64,000 nucleotides of DNA, taken from positions 492,501-556,500 of the forward strand of contig BSBK01000760.1 in NCBI GenBank assembly GCA_027943335.1. The letters run 5' to 3'. The notes under the pieces are model-generated. The model was given only the letters and a program-made list of their open reading frames with translations. It was not told where the DNA came from and ran no database searches. The position numbers and the translations under genes were made by a program. This document shows positions 11,613 to 22,412 of this stretch, in pieces; position 1 is the stretch's first letter; every line of letters starts with the position of its first letter. Source of the stretch: Chamaecyparis obtusa (lineage: Eukaryota; Streptophyta; Pinopsida; Cupressales; Cupressaceae).

Positions 11613-11947
11613 ACTTTTCAATATTCCCACTCAAACTTTCATGCAATAAATGCTTGACCTAACTTTCAGTACGAAATAGTTGTCAGCTTAGTGACAACAA
11701 AAATTTTTATCCACTTGGTTAACATAAGATTTCATCGTCGGTTGATACTGATGTCTGGTTAACCTTGTATAGTGATTACCGATGGGTAACCAACTCTCAG
11801 TCTCTCTTTTACCGACTATATAACATTGTTAGCTCATAACATATAAACCATAGTGCATATTTATTCATGCTGATTTGGTATTAGTACATCATGTATAAGG
11901 AACTATATGTAAAATGTGATCATTTGAAATGTCAGTCCCATACATAC

Positions 11948-13360
11948 CTATTTCAACTTAAGTGGAGGTATCGATGTCACCCAATCCAGTGGATGAGGTT
12001 TCACCACAGCATTACTTGACTCAACATTCTCATTAGATGCCTTCTTCCACATAATGTTCCTTAACTTCATAATATATGTGATAGTATATCCACTCTCAAA
12101 TATATGGTTTTCATCTGGTGCTCAGTCTCTGCAGTTCTTGCTTAAATGACCGACCCTATGATAGTGCATACAAGCCATTCCAGTGCTTATCCAGCTTCTT
12201 GTTTGTCCAATCCGACTCTTTCTGTAACAATTTTCTACAATGTGTCCATATCTACCACAAGCAGTACAGTTAGCCCATGTATTATAATCCCAAACATAAG
12301 AATTAATTTGTCTCTTCAATTGATAGGGCTTTCACTGTGTTTGCTGCTTAGGAGTCCATACTTGCTTCATCTTAGCCTTACACTCTCATGCAGTGTGTCC
12401 ATGTTTATTGTAATTATAGCATATTTTCTCCATAGTGGTATTCTTAACAATATCATTCTGTTTGGCTCTACACTCATAAGCTGGATGTCCAAACTTACCA
12501 CAGTAATAACAATATCCATTAAACTTAGGAGTGATAGGAGGTTTACCTTGTGCTTTGCTTCTACACACATTAGATGTATGTCCCAGTTTGCCATAGTGAT
12601 AACATGCCAACACTTTAGGTTTCTGATTTTGATTGTTGTTGACTTGTTCAGCTTGTTGTGATGATTCTCCTTTGCCGGTGTAGCCTATACCAGCTCTACT
12701 CTCAAATCTTCTTTGATTAGTCAGAAAATCATCAATCTTCTTAGAATTTTCCTCAGCAAGTTTCTTCATTTCATTTTATTGTTGTTGATTTTTCACTTCA
12801 TTTCTCAGCTTCTCATTCTCTTCTCTGAGTCTAGCAACATCTTCTAGTCTTCTTGACAATTCTCCATTCACTCAGTTTACGTCTTGATTCACAGCCATCA
12901 TTTGATTAGTTACTTGGAAATGATGATCAGTGAGTCTCTGTATTTCACTTTCTTTTGCTTGAAGTTGTTCAGTCATCTGTCTTCAGTCATTAATAGCCAA
13001 ATTCCTTTCTTTCTCAGCTTCTCTAGTATTGTTCATTGTTTCTACCATTCTCACCATCTAAGATTCTTGACCGATTTGTAGTGCTTTCACTTGATCAATT
13101 AAATGTTGATTCCTTTTAGATAAATCAATGATTATGCTTTCAGATCCATCAGAGATGCTTCCAAAACTAGATCCAATATGCTCAAACATTTCATCAATAG
13201 GTTCTTCATGGTAACCAATCTCATTTTGTAGAATAGCTAGGTTCGTCCTTTCAACTAGTAATTTCTTCAATCCTTCCTTGGCTTGCTTGTACTGTTCAAT
13301 AAACATCTGCATTTGTATCTTTTGATTCTCAATAATCTTATCAAGCTTGTATCTCTCCAT
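11948..13360 (-). pseudogene. Element E ORF1: coiled-coil protein with five zinc knuckles (Gag-like)
   Basis: One uninterrupted minus-strand frame of 470 codons (ATG 13360, stop at 11948-11950) carries several in-frame stops and no frameshift. Residues 1-100 and about 100-200 are Gln/Glu/Lys-rich and predicted by eye to be coiled coil (RRLEDVARLREENEKLRNEV). Then come five knuckles. CYHYGKLGHTSNVC, CYYCGKFGHPAYEC, CTACGRYGHIVENC and CMHYHRVGHLSKNC are close to CX2CX4HX4C, some with Cys replaced; the fifth, CYNYNKHGHTA, is cut by a stop before its last Cys. Knuckles bind single-stranded RNA in Gag. The usual capsid helices of Copia Gag are not evident, so this may be a nucleocapsid-only Gag relative. 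It lies directly downstream of the PBS. Confidence 0.75.
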
Positions 13361-13412
13361 GGCTTAGATCTTTACCCTTTAGTGGTGAAACTATTCAATA
13401 AGAGAATTGAGC

Positions 13413-13424
13413 TCTGATACCAAT
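13413..13424 (-). other. Element E primer-binding site (initiator tRNA-Met type)
   Basis: Minus strand reads TGGTATCAGAGC three bases after the end of the 5' LTR. This 12-mer is the usual plant Copia primer site and shows that the right-hand LTR is the 5' LTR. Confidence 0.9.
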
Positions 13425-14641
13425 TGTTTAAATTGGGAGAGATAGGTACTGAGAGGGGAGGGATGAATCAACGCCTTCAAAAACTTTACTTGTAAACCTT
13501 TTAGATATATAACTGTAAATAGTAATAATCAACCAAACAACTTGAATCTAACTACATGTATCAATCATTCATTTAACTTATGAAAGTAAATAACATGAAA
13601 TCAATATGACAATCATATGACACAAGTATTTTGGTAATGCAGAAACCCTTGTTAGAAGGTAAAAACTGCGGTGGGGATGACACCCACAAATTCTTTACTA
13701 CTACAGATAGAAAAGGTTTGCCTGTTAGGGCTACAAGTTTTGATCACTTCTGGTGATCTCACCCTGTTAGGAGTGACATGTTAGATCAACTAGATCTACC
13801 TAGTTATAGGATTTTAACAACACTAATGAAGTGTGCACTCGGTTAAGAGATTTACATTAGACTGTTAAGTCTACTCTACTAAGAGATTTTATCCAAAACT
13901 CTATTACAATGGTCAGAAAGCAATACGTAATTATATGCTAATTGACAACTCAATTGTTTGATACATATCTATAAGCTCTGATAAAATATCACCTCACTTG
14001 TGATGAATCTCTACTCTGAACTACTCGGTAGCCTTTTCTAATTTTGCTCAATCTGAATTCCTCTATACTCTGTTATGCTCTGTTAACTAATAGACTTGAA
14101 TTTAGGCAATTGCTTCAAGTGCTCCGTGATTCATATATCAGCTCACACCAAAAATGATGTAGACACACAAATATATAGTGTTCTATTTTTACCGCTTTAA
14201 CAAAATTAGGTTACACAACATAGTCATAACCCTAAGATCTACGGTGTACAATAATAACCTAGATCAACTATTACAAATGATATACATGTATTTAATGAAT
14301 ATCATCACATTAAATGTTCCTTGATCTTGGTAAAACATTTTATGAACCATTGTAACCATTTGCATAGAAGTATGTGCCATTTCAGATTACTATGTCATTT
14401 TCTGTGATCCTCGGTAAACATTGTATAAACTACTCGGTGTATACTGTGATGTTCAATGTTTATTGTATGTCGGTGTCGGTGTCTGCTGGTGCTCAGTAAA
14501 CTGTCTAATGCTTGGTGTATATGCTTTATCGACTAGCCTGTCTTGCTTCTAGTTACCGATTTGCTCAATGTAAGTGACCGACCGATATGTATGATAACCT
14601 TTGATACTAATGAAAACCTTAAATGCTCATTAGAGATAACA
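13425..14641 (-). repeat. Element E 5' LTR
   Basis: 1217 bp, minus strand, next to the PBS. It begins and ends with the TG/CA pair (TGTTTAAATTGG at its left edge, GAGATAACA at its right). It carries about 620 bp (13618-14238) missing from the 3' LTR. Confidence 0.88.
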
Positions 14642-15535
14642 TGGTATTGTTCCTTGCCTCCTTATTCTATTGATTCATTTCCAAAACTTGCCAATGCTTT
14701 TATTCAACAATTTCAAAATAACATTGGTCTGCAAGTGTCTTAATTGATTTGATGCATTGTAAACAAAATACTAAGGAAAATTTGACTGAATTCATTGGTA
14801 GATTTAAGCATTTGCATTCTCAAATTTCTTATCCTATTCCTGCTATGGATATTCAATGTATGTTTATTTCAAATCTGCAAAAGGATATTAGAGATAAGAT
14901 TCTGCTTACTGAATTTACCTCTTTTCAACAACTTTGTGCAGTGCTTCATCATTATTAATTACAAGTGAGTCAATTTGAGAGAAACACTACAATGGCTCCT
15001 GTTCCAGTTGATAAGAGTGATGCTGCTCCTAATCCAAGTAAATTTAAAAAACTCAACAACTATGTCAAGATAAATAAACAAGCAAATGCAGTTGTTGATC
15101 AAGTTGTTGTTGCATCCCACAATGCTACTTCTGCATCCACTGCTTTTCGTTTGAATCGTACGTTTACTCCTCTCTCTGAATCTTTACATTCTATTATGAA
15201 TAGGTTGTTAACTGCTAATATGACTACTTTACCTCTTATTCGACCTCTTTTACTTGCTACGGTGGCATCTAAATCCTTTGATCCTAAAGCCTTTTGTCAA
15301 TACCATCGTCAAAATGACCATGATACTAAGAAGTGTTATTCTTTAAAGTATAAGGTTAAAGACTTAATTGATTCTAATGTCTTATTTGTAGATAATTTTG
15401 ATGGTAGTGGGAAAAAATTGAGACTGAGGTTGATTTTGAGGTTGAGGCTGATTGAGATGGAACTTGAGGTTGATTTTGAGGTTGAGGCTGAGGTGGAGAC
15501 ACAAATTGAGACAAAAAAACATGCTCCACATGGTT
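14642..15535 (+). pseudogene. Element A gag, C-terminal part with one zinc-knuckle-like motif
   Basis: This is the rest of element A Gag after the element E insertion. The capsid block continues (SLPPYSIDSF, FIQQFQNN) and meets a one-base frameshift near 14741. It then runs on at 14749 (NLTEFIGRFKHLHSQI, DKILLTEFTSFQQL), a pattern typical of Gypsy Gag. After a stop at 14956 the same protein continues to a knuckle-like motif, CQYHRQNDHDTKKC, at about 15295. Next comes YKVKDLIDSN, the usual helix after the knuckle. The tail (15418-15535) was rewritten by an inverted duplication of the downstream Pro/Gln-rich segment and reads as a low-complexity Leu/Arg or Glu/Val repeat. Confidence 0.85.
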
Positions 15536-15598
15536 AACAATATGATTAAGATCATCCATCTACCTCAGCCTCAACCTCAAAATCAACCTCAAGTTCCA
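15458..15598. repeat. Perfect 37-bp inverted repeat (hairpin) in element A gag
   Basis: Arm 1 at 15458-15494 begins TGGAACTTGAGGTTGATTTT. Arm 2 at 15562-15598 is its exact reverse complement (begins ACCTCAGCCTCAACCTCAAA). The spacer is 67 nt. Weaker copies of the GAGGTTGATTTTGAGG unit lie further left (15424-15450), so the complementarity extends imperfectly. Confidence 0.9.
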
Positions 15599-16830
15599 CC
15601 TCAACCTAAACTGAAACCTCAACCTAAACCTCAAAAACAACCTAAGAATAAAAGACCTTGGGAACTCTTGATTACTTTTGATGATTCTGAGACTATTAAA
15701 GCTCCTGATGGTCCCCTTTACATTTATGCTAGGATTTCTTAGATACCTACGCGTGGTTGTCTTATTGATCCTACATCCTTAGTCAATGTTATTACTGAAG
15801 AAAATCTTTTTATGAAAAACTTGAAACATGATTCGTATGATACATCTGATGTGTGGATTCAAACTTGTAATGGTTTTCTTTATCCATCATTTGGTTCTAT
15901 TAACTTGCTTGTTGAACTTGGTGGTAAAATTGTGGACACTACCTTTGTTGTTGTTCCTACTTCTGATTAGTTTCAAGTTAAGCTTAGTTTGCCTTGATTG
16001 AATGCCATGCATGTTGTTGCTTCTCCTATCCATAAGTGTCTTAAATTCATTCATGATGAAGAAATGAAGATGATTAATCATAGTTTATATCAATCTTCTA
16101 GGCCCAAGGATTGTGCTACACTTGACTTCTTTTGGCCTCCATTACCTAATTCATGTCCTTCTCAACCTGATAACCTCTTTTGCTCATATCAAGCCTATAA
16201 GCATCATAAGATTCTTGAGTTAACTATGCCATAGATGGATCTTAACCATGGTCTTTTGCCTATGCCTTCCATAGCTCCTTTATCCATGGCTTCTTGTTAT
16301 GTTAATCAAGTTCCTAGCGTTTCTTTTCAGCCTAATGGAAACTCTATTGATCCACCTATAGAACCTGTGAAGGAACCAACAGTTGTCCCTCCTAGTTCTC
16401 AGCATTTCTCAAATAAGACAAAACATAATTGATCTGCCAATGAATGTCGTAAGAAGCTTCAGGCTCAAGCTAAAGCACATGCCTATGTTATTCAAAGTTC
16501 TTTACCTTCTTTTGATCAATCAATGCATGATGTGTTAGAAGAAGTTCATACTAATAATGATGTTAAGATGCATGATTATGATGATTCTATTCATATCTTA
16601 GATCCTATTTTGATTAATCTGGATGAATAAGATAATCTTGATGATACTAATGATGTTAATGATGAATATGAAACTATTGACATTGACATTGATTTGCCAA
16701 GTATTCTTTCATCTCAATTGATAATTACACCTAGTATCGAACATTATGATTCTCAAGAGGATCCTTGTTTAGAACAGGCTATCATTCTACTATGTTGGAT
16801 ATAGTCCCTCTTGTGAGTTTCCCACCTTCC
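15536..16830 (+). pseudogene. Element A protease-like and linker region
   Basis: A Pro/Gln-rich stretch (PQPQNQPQVPPQPKLKPQ, from about 15571) leads into a retropepsin-like block. RGCLIDPTSLVNVITEE (about 15755) sits where Gypsy proteases have hydrophobic-LIDxGSSxNI. The catalytic triad therefore reads DPT and not D-S/T/N-G, so activity is unlikely. FGSINLLVELGGKIVDTTFVVVP (about 15890) resembles the following strands. An acidic, low-complexity linker runs to about 16830 with stops at 16233, 16431 and 16629 among others. No YxDD reverse transcriptase, RNase H or integrase motif follows, so pol has been lost. Confidence 0.65.
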
Positions 16831-18007
16831 TAAAATGATATAGAACAAGATAGGGAGAGTAAGCAGAGCACTTGATTGGTTTTCCCTTCATGGTAGCTTT
16901 GTTGTGTGTTTGCCTATTGTACTGTGCTTCTCCCGTAATGTGTTTGCTAAATGTTGTTAGATTCTTTTATATGACCCTTGTTACTTTGTTGGTGCAAGGT
17001 GATAAAGGAATTGAACCTGTTGTGCTATTCATCTATATGTATCTTTACTCTTCTATATGTTGTTTTCATGTTATGTTGTACCTATGCTTTTGTTCATAAA
17101 TATTTCCTTGTGTAGTCTACTTGGATTTGCAACTTGGTAGCACTGAATCTTTTTGGTCTCCATGTTGTGGTCCAAAAAGACTCTTCTTCATAACACTTAT
17201 GTGTTCTTTCCTCAATTGTGATTGTAGTTCCACTTTCTTTGGGGAATGATGTTAATTCATTTGCAATAATATCATATATATATTATCTTATGATCATACT
17301 GACCCCACGACAAGTAGATCCCTTTTGTGTTCTCTATATGTTTATATGGTATTTCCCTTGATTTGTCTTCACTTGGGGGCATCTCATAGTGGAAACGTAA
17401 TCAGTGGATTTGTTTATGTTTCTGTTCAAGCCATTTCTCTTATTAAAGTGTTAGAAATGACTTTACCATGGGGGCATACACTCTACTCACCTGTTGCACA
17501 CACACACTTTCAATATATATATTTTTCAAGGCACTTTTCTCCCTTTATGGATTAGTGACTAATCCTCAAAGCATGGATTTTTATCTTATAAGATCTCTTG
17601 ATCCCTCCGATTTCAAATTTTTGATCCCTTAAGGTCAAAGGTGTCCTTAAGACTAGATCTCTTTTTATTTTTGGCTTTGCTCTTATGGAATAAAATATTT
17701 ACGAGGGTGAATCTTTGATGGGTTGACTAGTGAGTAGCTACATTCACTAGGCAGTTCAATTCCATCTTTCCAGTTGCGTTGTTTCCTTGTGTGGTTCACA
17801 ATGGGACATAAGTTCTCATTGGGCAAGGTAATCACACCCTCTTCTTTCTCTTTTCTAGAGATTTTTCTCTTATTGTAATCTTGGAGTTGATGAAGACTTG
17901 AGTCCCTGGGGGCTTGAGGATTCCTTTGTCCCTTTGATTTCAATAAGATTATATTTTTCATTACGATCTCCTTTACCAAGGGTTTGCATCGAGTCCATAC
18001 TCTTGCT
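16831..18007 (+). other. Element A 3' non-coding region
   Basis: AT-rich sequence between the end of coding and the polypurine tract, with short GGGGGC-containing stretches and no credible ORF. It probably represents the 3' untranslated part and the scar where pol was lost. Confidence 0.5.
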
Positions 18008-18022
18008 AAAGTGGGGGCTAAA
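18008..18022 (+). other. Element A polypurine tract
   Basis: AAAGTGGGGGCTAAA directly before TG at 18023; it supports the choice of 18023 as the LTR start. Confidence 0.75.
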
Positions 18023-19497
18023 TGTATCATCAGAAAATGGAAACACTTCCATTTAGGATAGGTTTAGCCCTCCGAGTAAGTGGTTTGGGGTCATGTCAAG
18101 CGCCTTGAGTGGGTCTTTGACTGGATTTGGCTTTTCCCCCCTATTTTTCTTCTCTTCTCACCTTTTTCTGGCATCTTATCCTGAGGATCTGAGATTCTTG
18201 ACCTCAGGGTCAAGGTCGACCTCAACCTTGACCTTGGGTGCGAATTTCAAATCTTGGAAGTTTCTAGATGTCGAGCTTCAAAAAGTTTTATTTCCCACTT
18301 CTAGGTCGGCGATTTCAAATTTTGGAACAGTAAACTCTTAAATTATATTTAATCTAGGTCCATTTCTAGGGGTTAAGGCTTAATTGGAATTTAAGTCTCC
18401 TATGTCGACCTCTCTAGAAGTTTGTGCCCTATACTAGTATAAAAGAAAGCCTTCCTCTCTCATTTTCACATCAACCATCCATTGAATTCAAGCAACTGAT
18501 CAAGCAATCAAGAAAGAAAGCAAGAAGGAGAAGGAAAGCATTCAATCATTCATTCATCCTCAAACATTCAAGCATTCAAGATCCAATTAAGGAGATCCAT
18601 TGATAGCCATTGAAGGATTCAATCTCTTTGGAGCCCTCTTGTTGAAGATTTCTCCATCCATTTCCATTCAAGCTTCTTCCTATCCCAAGATCCATTTAAG
18701 ATTGGTGTTGAAGATCTAATGCAATTGATTTGAGACATCCTACATGCAATTTTAAATTCATTTGGAGCATCCATACTTGTGGATTCAAGGATTCAAATCC
18801 TGCACAAGGATTTCAATATAAGCAAGGTGAATTGTTCCATTTACTTTGTTTATTGCTGCAATTTCAATTATATTTCAAGGTTAATTCCAAAATTAGGGTT
18901 TGACTAAGGCAAACCCCTCATCCAACAAAAAAAACCATTTTTCTTGCAGGTACTGGTGCAGGATGGTGAATCGTAGTTCAGATCTAAGTACCCTTTTTGA
19001 CAAACTTTCAGGATTCGCAAATAGAATTTTCGTCAGAATAGTGTAGGTCAAGGTCAAATTTTTGGGGTAAGATTGTGCCCCGGGGTAAGATCTTACCCCT
19101 GTCTTGGGTCAAGGTCAACCTTGCTCAGAAAAACAAAAGGTTTATGGGTTTTCTCTATTTCTGCATTTCTAGGCCAGTTTCGGTTGTAGAATTTCCTGAA
19201 ATTGTACACAGACACCAGAAAACAAGATTTTCCAAATCTATCTTATTTTGAGGTTAGTATTTGTATTCAATTCAATCAAGGTTTCAATACATACTTTATA
19301 TAACATAATATAAATTTTTCTCCTTTCTTCATATTCTCCATAGATTGATTCATTTGTGCATTAATCATTTCCTTGTGGTTAATCAACTTGGATCTTTCCT
19401 TTGGGAATTTGGATTAAGAAGTAGATCTTACATTCCCCCACACCTATCCACCACACTATTTTATATTACATCTTTAAGATCTATTTCAAAACATACA
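18023..19497 (+). repeat. Element A 3' LTR
   Basis: Matches 2824-4328. It begins TGTATCATCAGAAAATGG and ends near ACATACA at 19497, followed at once by LINE ORF2 coding sequence. TATA box at 18438-18444. Confidence 0.88.
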
Positions 19498-22190
19498 TCA
19501 AAAAAGGGAATTGATCAAGGGCATCCAGATTAATGGGGATCTGTCTATGGATCCTGATTCTATTAAAGAAGCTTTCTTTAGCTTTTACAAAGACCTATTT
19601 ACATCAGAATATAATGAGACCAATATGTCCAATCTAGAGAAGTGTCTTAAGCTTATTCCAAAGAAGATATTAGATAGTGAGGCTTTGGAACTTGACAAAC
19701 CTATCTCTCTTGATGAGATAGATGTTGCAATTCTTTCTCTAGCCAATGATAAATCACCTAGCCCTGATGGCCTCCCAGCCAAATTCTATAAACATAATAG
19801 GGAATGGATTGGCTCTGAGCTCCTGGATCTGTATGAAGATGCTTTCAATCAGGAATCTCTAGGTGTTGACATTAATAAAGGGATTATTAAGCTCCTTCCT
19901 AAGGGTGGTGATAAAACTCAAGTAAAAAATTGGAGACCTATAACTCTATTGAATTTGTCATACAAGATTGTGGCTAAAGTTCTAGCTTGAAGGATTGGAG
20001 GACTTCTTAATGGGTTTATTTCCTCCACACAATTAGGTTTCATAAAAGAAAGATTCATTCTTGAAAACTTGATTATGAGCTGGGAAGAAATGCACTGGGC
20101 TAAAAATGATGGCCAGAATATAATGATGGTTTTGTTAGATTTTGAAAAGGCCTATGATAGGATTGAATGGCCCTTTGTTTTGGGAATGTTGCAAGCTTTT
20201 GGTTTTCCTTCATATTTCTACAAATGGATCAATATTCTATTAAAAGACTTCTCTATTGTTATTGAGGTGAATGGTGAGTTATCTGATAGTATTTCTCTAT
20301 AGAGGTCCATAAGATAGGGATGCCCCATTGCCCCTGCCTTGTTTGTTATTACAGCAAATGATCTATTTTATATTCTAAGGACTCCTTAATTACGACCTCT
20401 GGTCAGAGGTATCACCCTTCCTAATCATGATGAGTTACTTAATGCTCAGTTTGCAGATGACATGACATTATTTATAGAGATGGATGAGGATAAATTTGAC
20501 AATATGAACAATAGGCTTCAATTTTTTTGCTTGGTCTCTGGGTCTAAAGTGGCTCCACATAAATATTCTATTATCGGTTGGCTTTCCTCCCTCCCAGAAT
20601 GGATTGTGAATAAAGGATGGTAGTGGTTGGGGCCTAACTCAATTGTCAAATACCTAGGAATTCATTTTTCTATCAAACCATCCCTTAAAGACATGTGGCA
20701 TTGGCTCTTATCTAAAATTGAAAAGAAATATTTGAAATGGCAAACTCACCTTCTCTCACTAGCAGGGAGAGTGCAAGTTGTTTAAAAAGTTCTTTCTGCT
20801 CACCATATTTATTTCTCCTCTACTTGGTTGTTTGCTAATTACCAAAATGATACCTTGGAAAGGACTATGAGAGACTTCTTGTGGTCTGATGGATTAGGTA
20901 ACAAAAAGAGACATTGTGTCAAATGGAAATGGTATTGTTTACAAAAAATCAGGGATGATTAGGCATCAAAGACCTAAAAGCTCAAGGGATGGCATTGGCA
21001 TCAAAATGGATCATTCAAGCACTCTCAAGATATTAACCATGGAAGGTTCTTATCAGGAATAACATCTGCAGATCTGACATCAAAAAAGGGAAAAATTGGA
21101 ATAATGTCCCCTTATGAGATAAGGTGTTTGGGAACTTTCAATTGTCCATCTTTGGCTCCAGTGTCTTTCACTTCATTTGGAAGGCCTGGTCTCAGCTTCA
21201 TAACCTTATCCTATCTAGGGGAGCCAGTGGTGGTTCTCCTTACTATTTTGTATTGGATAGATCAATTTGGTGGGGGCTGGAGCATAATGGTAAACCTCTA
21301 GCATTAACTCAAAGTTGCTCAGCTAAAAAATGGTCAAAATATGGTATTTCTATGGTTAAAGATATCATGGTTGATAATTGATTGGGGCACTAGAATGAAA
21401 TCTCAAATAAACATCACATTCCCAATACTCAAAAGAATACATACTCTATTATTGCTAAAGTTGTGGGTAATTTCTTCCCTGGGAAGATTATGAATACTAA
21501 TTATTTCCTATAGAGGACCAAGTAGAAAGATGGCACTAAATTTTATAAGGTATCTACTAAGCAGATTTATAATATGCTTAAGGAGGACTACTCTCCTTTT
21601 GACAGAGTGAACCATGGCTGGGGGTTGGGGTGGTTGATTTCTAGGTGGCAGTTTATCTTTAATTTTTTTTCTGGCACTCTCCATGTGAACCAAATAAATC
21701 TTTGTTTTAGATGGCTTTTGTTGTTGAGGAAGCTTGTTGTAGGTACCACTTTACCTCATGGTCTAGGTAGCCCCATTATTTGTGAGGTTTGTTATGTTCT
21801 TGAAACTTTTGAACATTTATTTTTTTAGTGTTCCTATGCTCGTGGTGTTTGGGCCATATTTTTTGGGTCACCCATTGTGTGGAATAGTAGGATTGGCCTT
21901 TTGTAGAGTGAAATTCTTGTTGGTTTTTTCGAGTCCTTTGATTTAAAATCTAACACTTTTTGGTATGTTCTTACTTATGAGATTTTTTGGCTCATTTGGA
22001 AGGATAGGAATGGAGAGATTTTTCAAAAGCGAAGGAGACAACTTACTGAGTTTGGTTGTAAACTCATAGATTTTCAAATCATGTCACCGGTTATTGCTAC
22101 TCTCAAGATCTCCAGAGATAGATTTAAGCTGTTGATGCAGGAAGGACAAATCTTGATTCACAAGGAGGACTTAGTCTCATGTCAATACTA
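19498..22190 (+). pseudogene. LINE ORF2, reverse transcriptase and zinc-binding C-terminal domain
   Basis: Reverse transcriptase of the non-LTR type copies LINE RNA at the nicked target. Motifs in order: SPDGLPAKFYK (19760), KNWRPITLLNLSYKI (19925), STQLGFIKERFILEN (20027), VLLDFEKAYDRIEW (20131, first catalytic Asp), GCPIAPALF (20319), QFADDMTLF (20449, the catalytic FADD box) and KYLGIHF (20650). The C-terminal part (21560-21830) matches the zf-RVT region seen after plant L1 RT (CFRWLLLL, LETFEHLFF). IFWLIWKDRNGEIF near 21985 is the usual tail. The frame is broken by about ten stops and several shifts, for example at 19988, 20300, 20309 and 20785. The endonuclease half is at 1516-2823. Confidence 0.92.
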
Positions 22191-22412
22191 ATCTATTCAC
22201 AAAGACATGCTCAATGAAAGGGGGCTTGATAATCTAAACCATTTATTAAAACATTATGCATTGAACACAAATATGTACCTGGACTTAAGCTCAAGGATGG
22301 AGGATAGGCATCTAGTAGATGATTGATGGATACCTTTCTTTAGCCAATTTTGATTCTCTTTTTGTATTAACTAACTATACTTGTCTATAGGCTATGTCAT
22401 GATGATATAATT
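19498..22412 (+). mobile_element. L1-type LINE, segment 2 (reverse transcriptase and C-terminus)
   Basis: Continues the LINE broken at 2823. ORF2 resumes in frame (QKRELIKGIQ) right after element A and runs to about 22190. It is followed by 3' untranslated sequence, cut at 22412 by Copia element D. Confidence 0.9.

Larger units (their letters stand above)
6750..14641 (-). mobile_element. Element E: non-autonomous LTR retrotransposon without pol (TSD TGGTA)
   Basis: A 7.9-kb minus-strand element inserted in element A gag, flanked by TGGTA at 6745-6749 and 14642-14646. On the minus strand the order is 5' LTR (14641-13425), PBS complementary to initiator tRNA-Met (TGGTATCAGAGC), ORF1 with zinc knuckles, ORF2 of about 1,200 codons, a PPT and the 3' LTR (7529-6750). 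The PBS and PPT are of Copia type. I find no protease, integrase, RT or RNase H motif on either strand. It must therefore have moved with enzymes made elsewhere, perhaps by Copia relatives such as D or F. Confidence 0.9.
2824..19497 (+). mobile_element. Element A: Ty3/Gypsy-type LTR retrotransposon lacking RT and integrase
   Basis: Two direct repeats of about 1.5 kb (2824-4328 and 18023-19497) flank an internal region with gag and a protease-like segment, and no reverse transcriptase or integrase. It is inserted in LINE ORF2, whose frame resumes right after the 3' LTR. It has itself been hit by a solo LTR and by element E; without them it is about 7.6 kb. LTR mismatch by eye is about 7% over the first ~115 bases. 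I could not find a matching target-site duplication. A polypurine tract directly before 18023 supports the LTR start; the first base pair of the 5' copy reads TC instead of TG. Confidence 0.85.

Noticed and set aside
2829..19505. CATCAAAAAA on both sides of element A as a target-site duplication
   Set aside because: The upstream TATCATCA-AAAATGG is shared by both LTRs, and the PPT sits just before 18023, so this sequence belongs to the LTR; no true TSD could be fixed.
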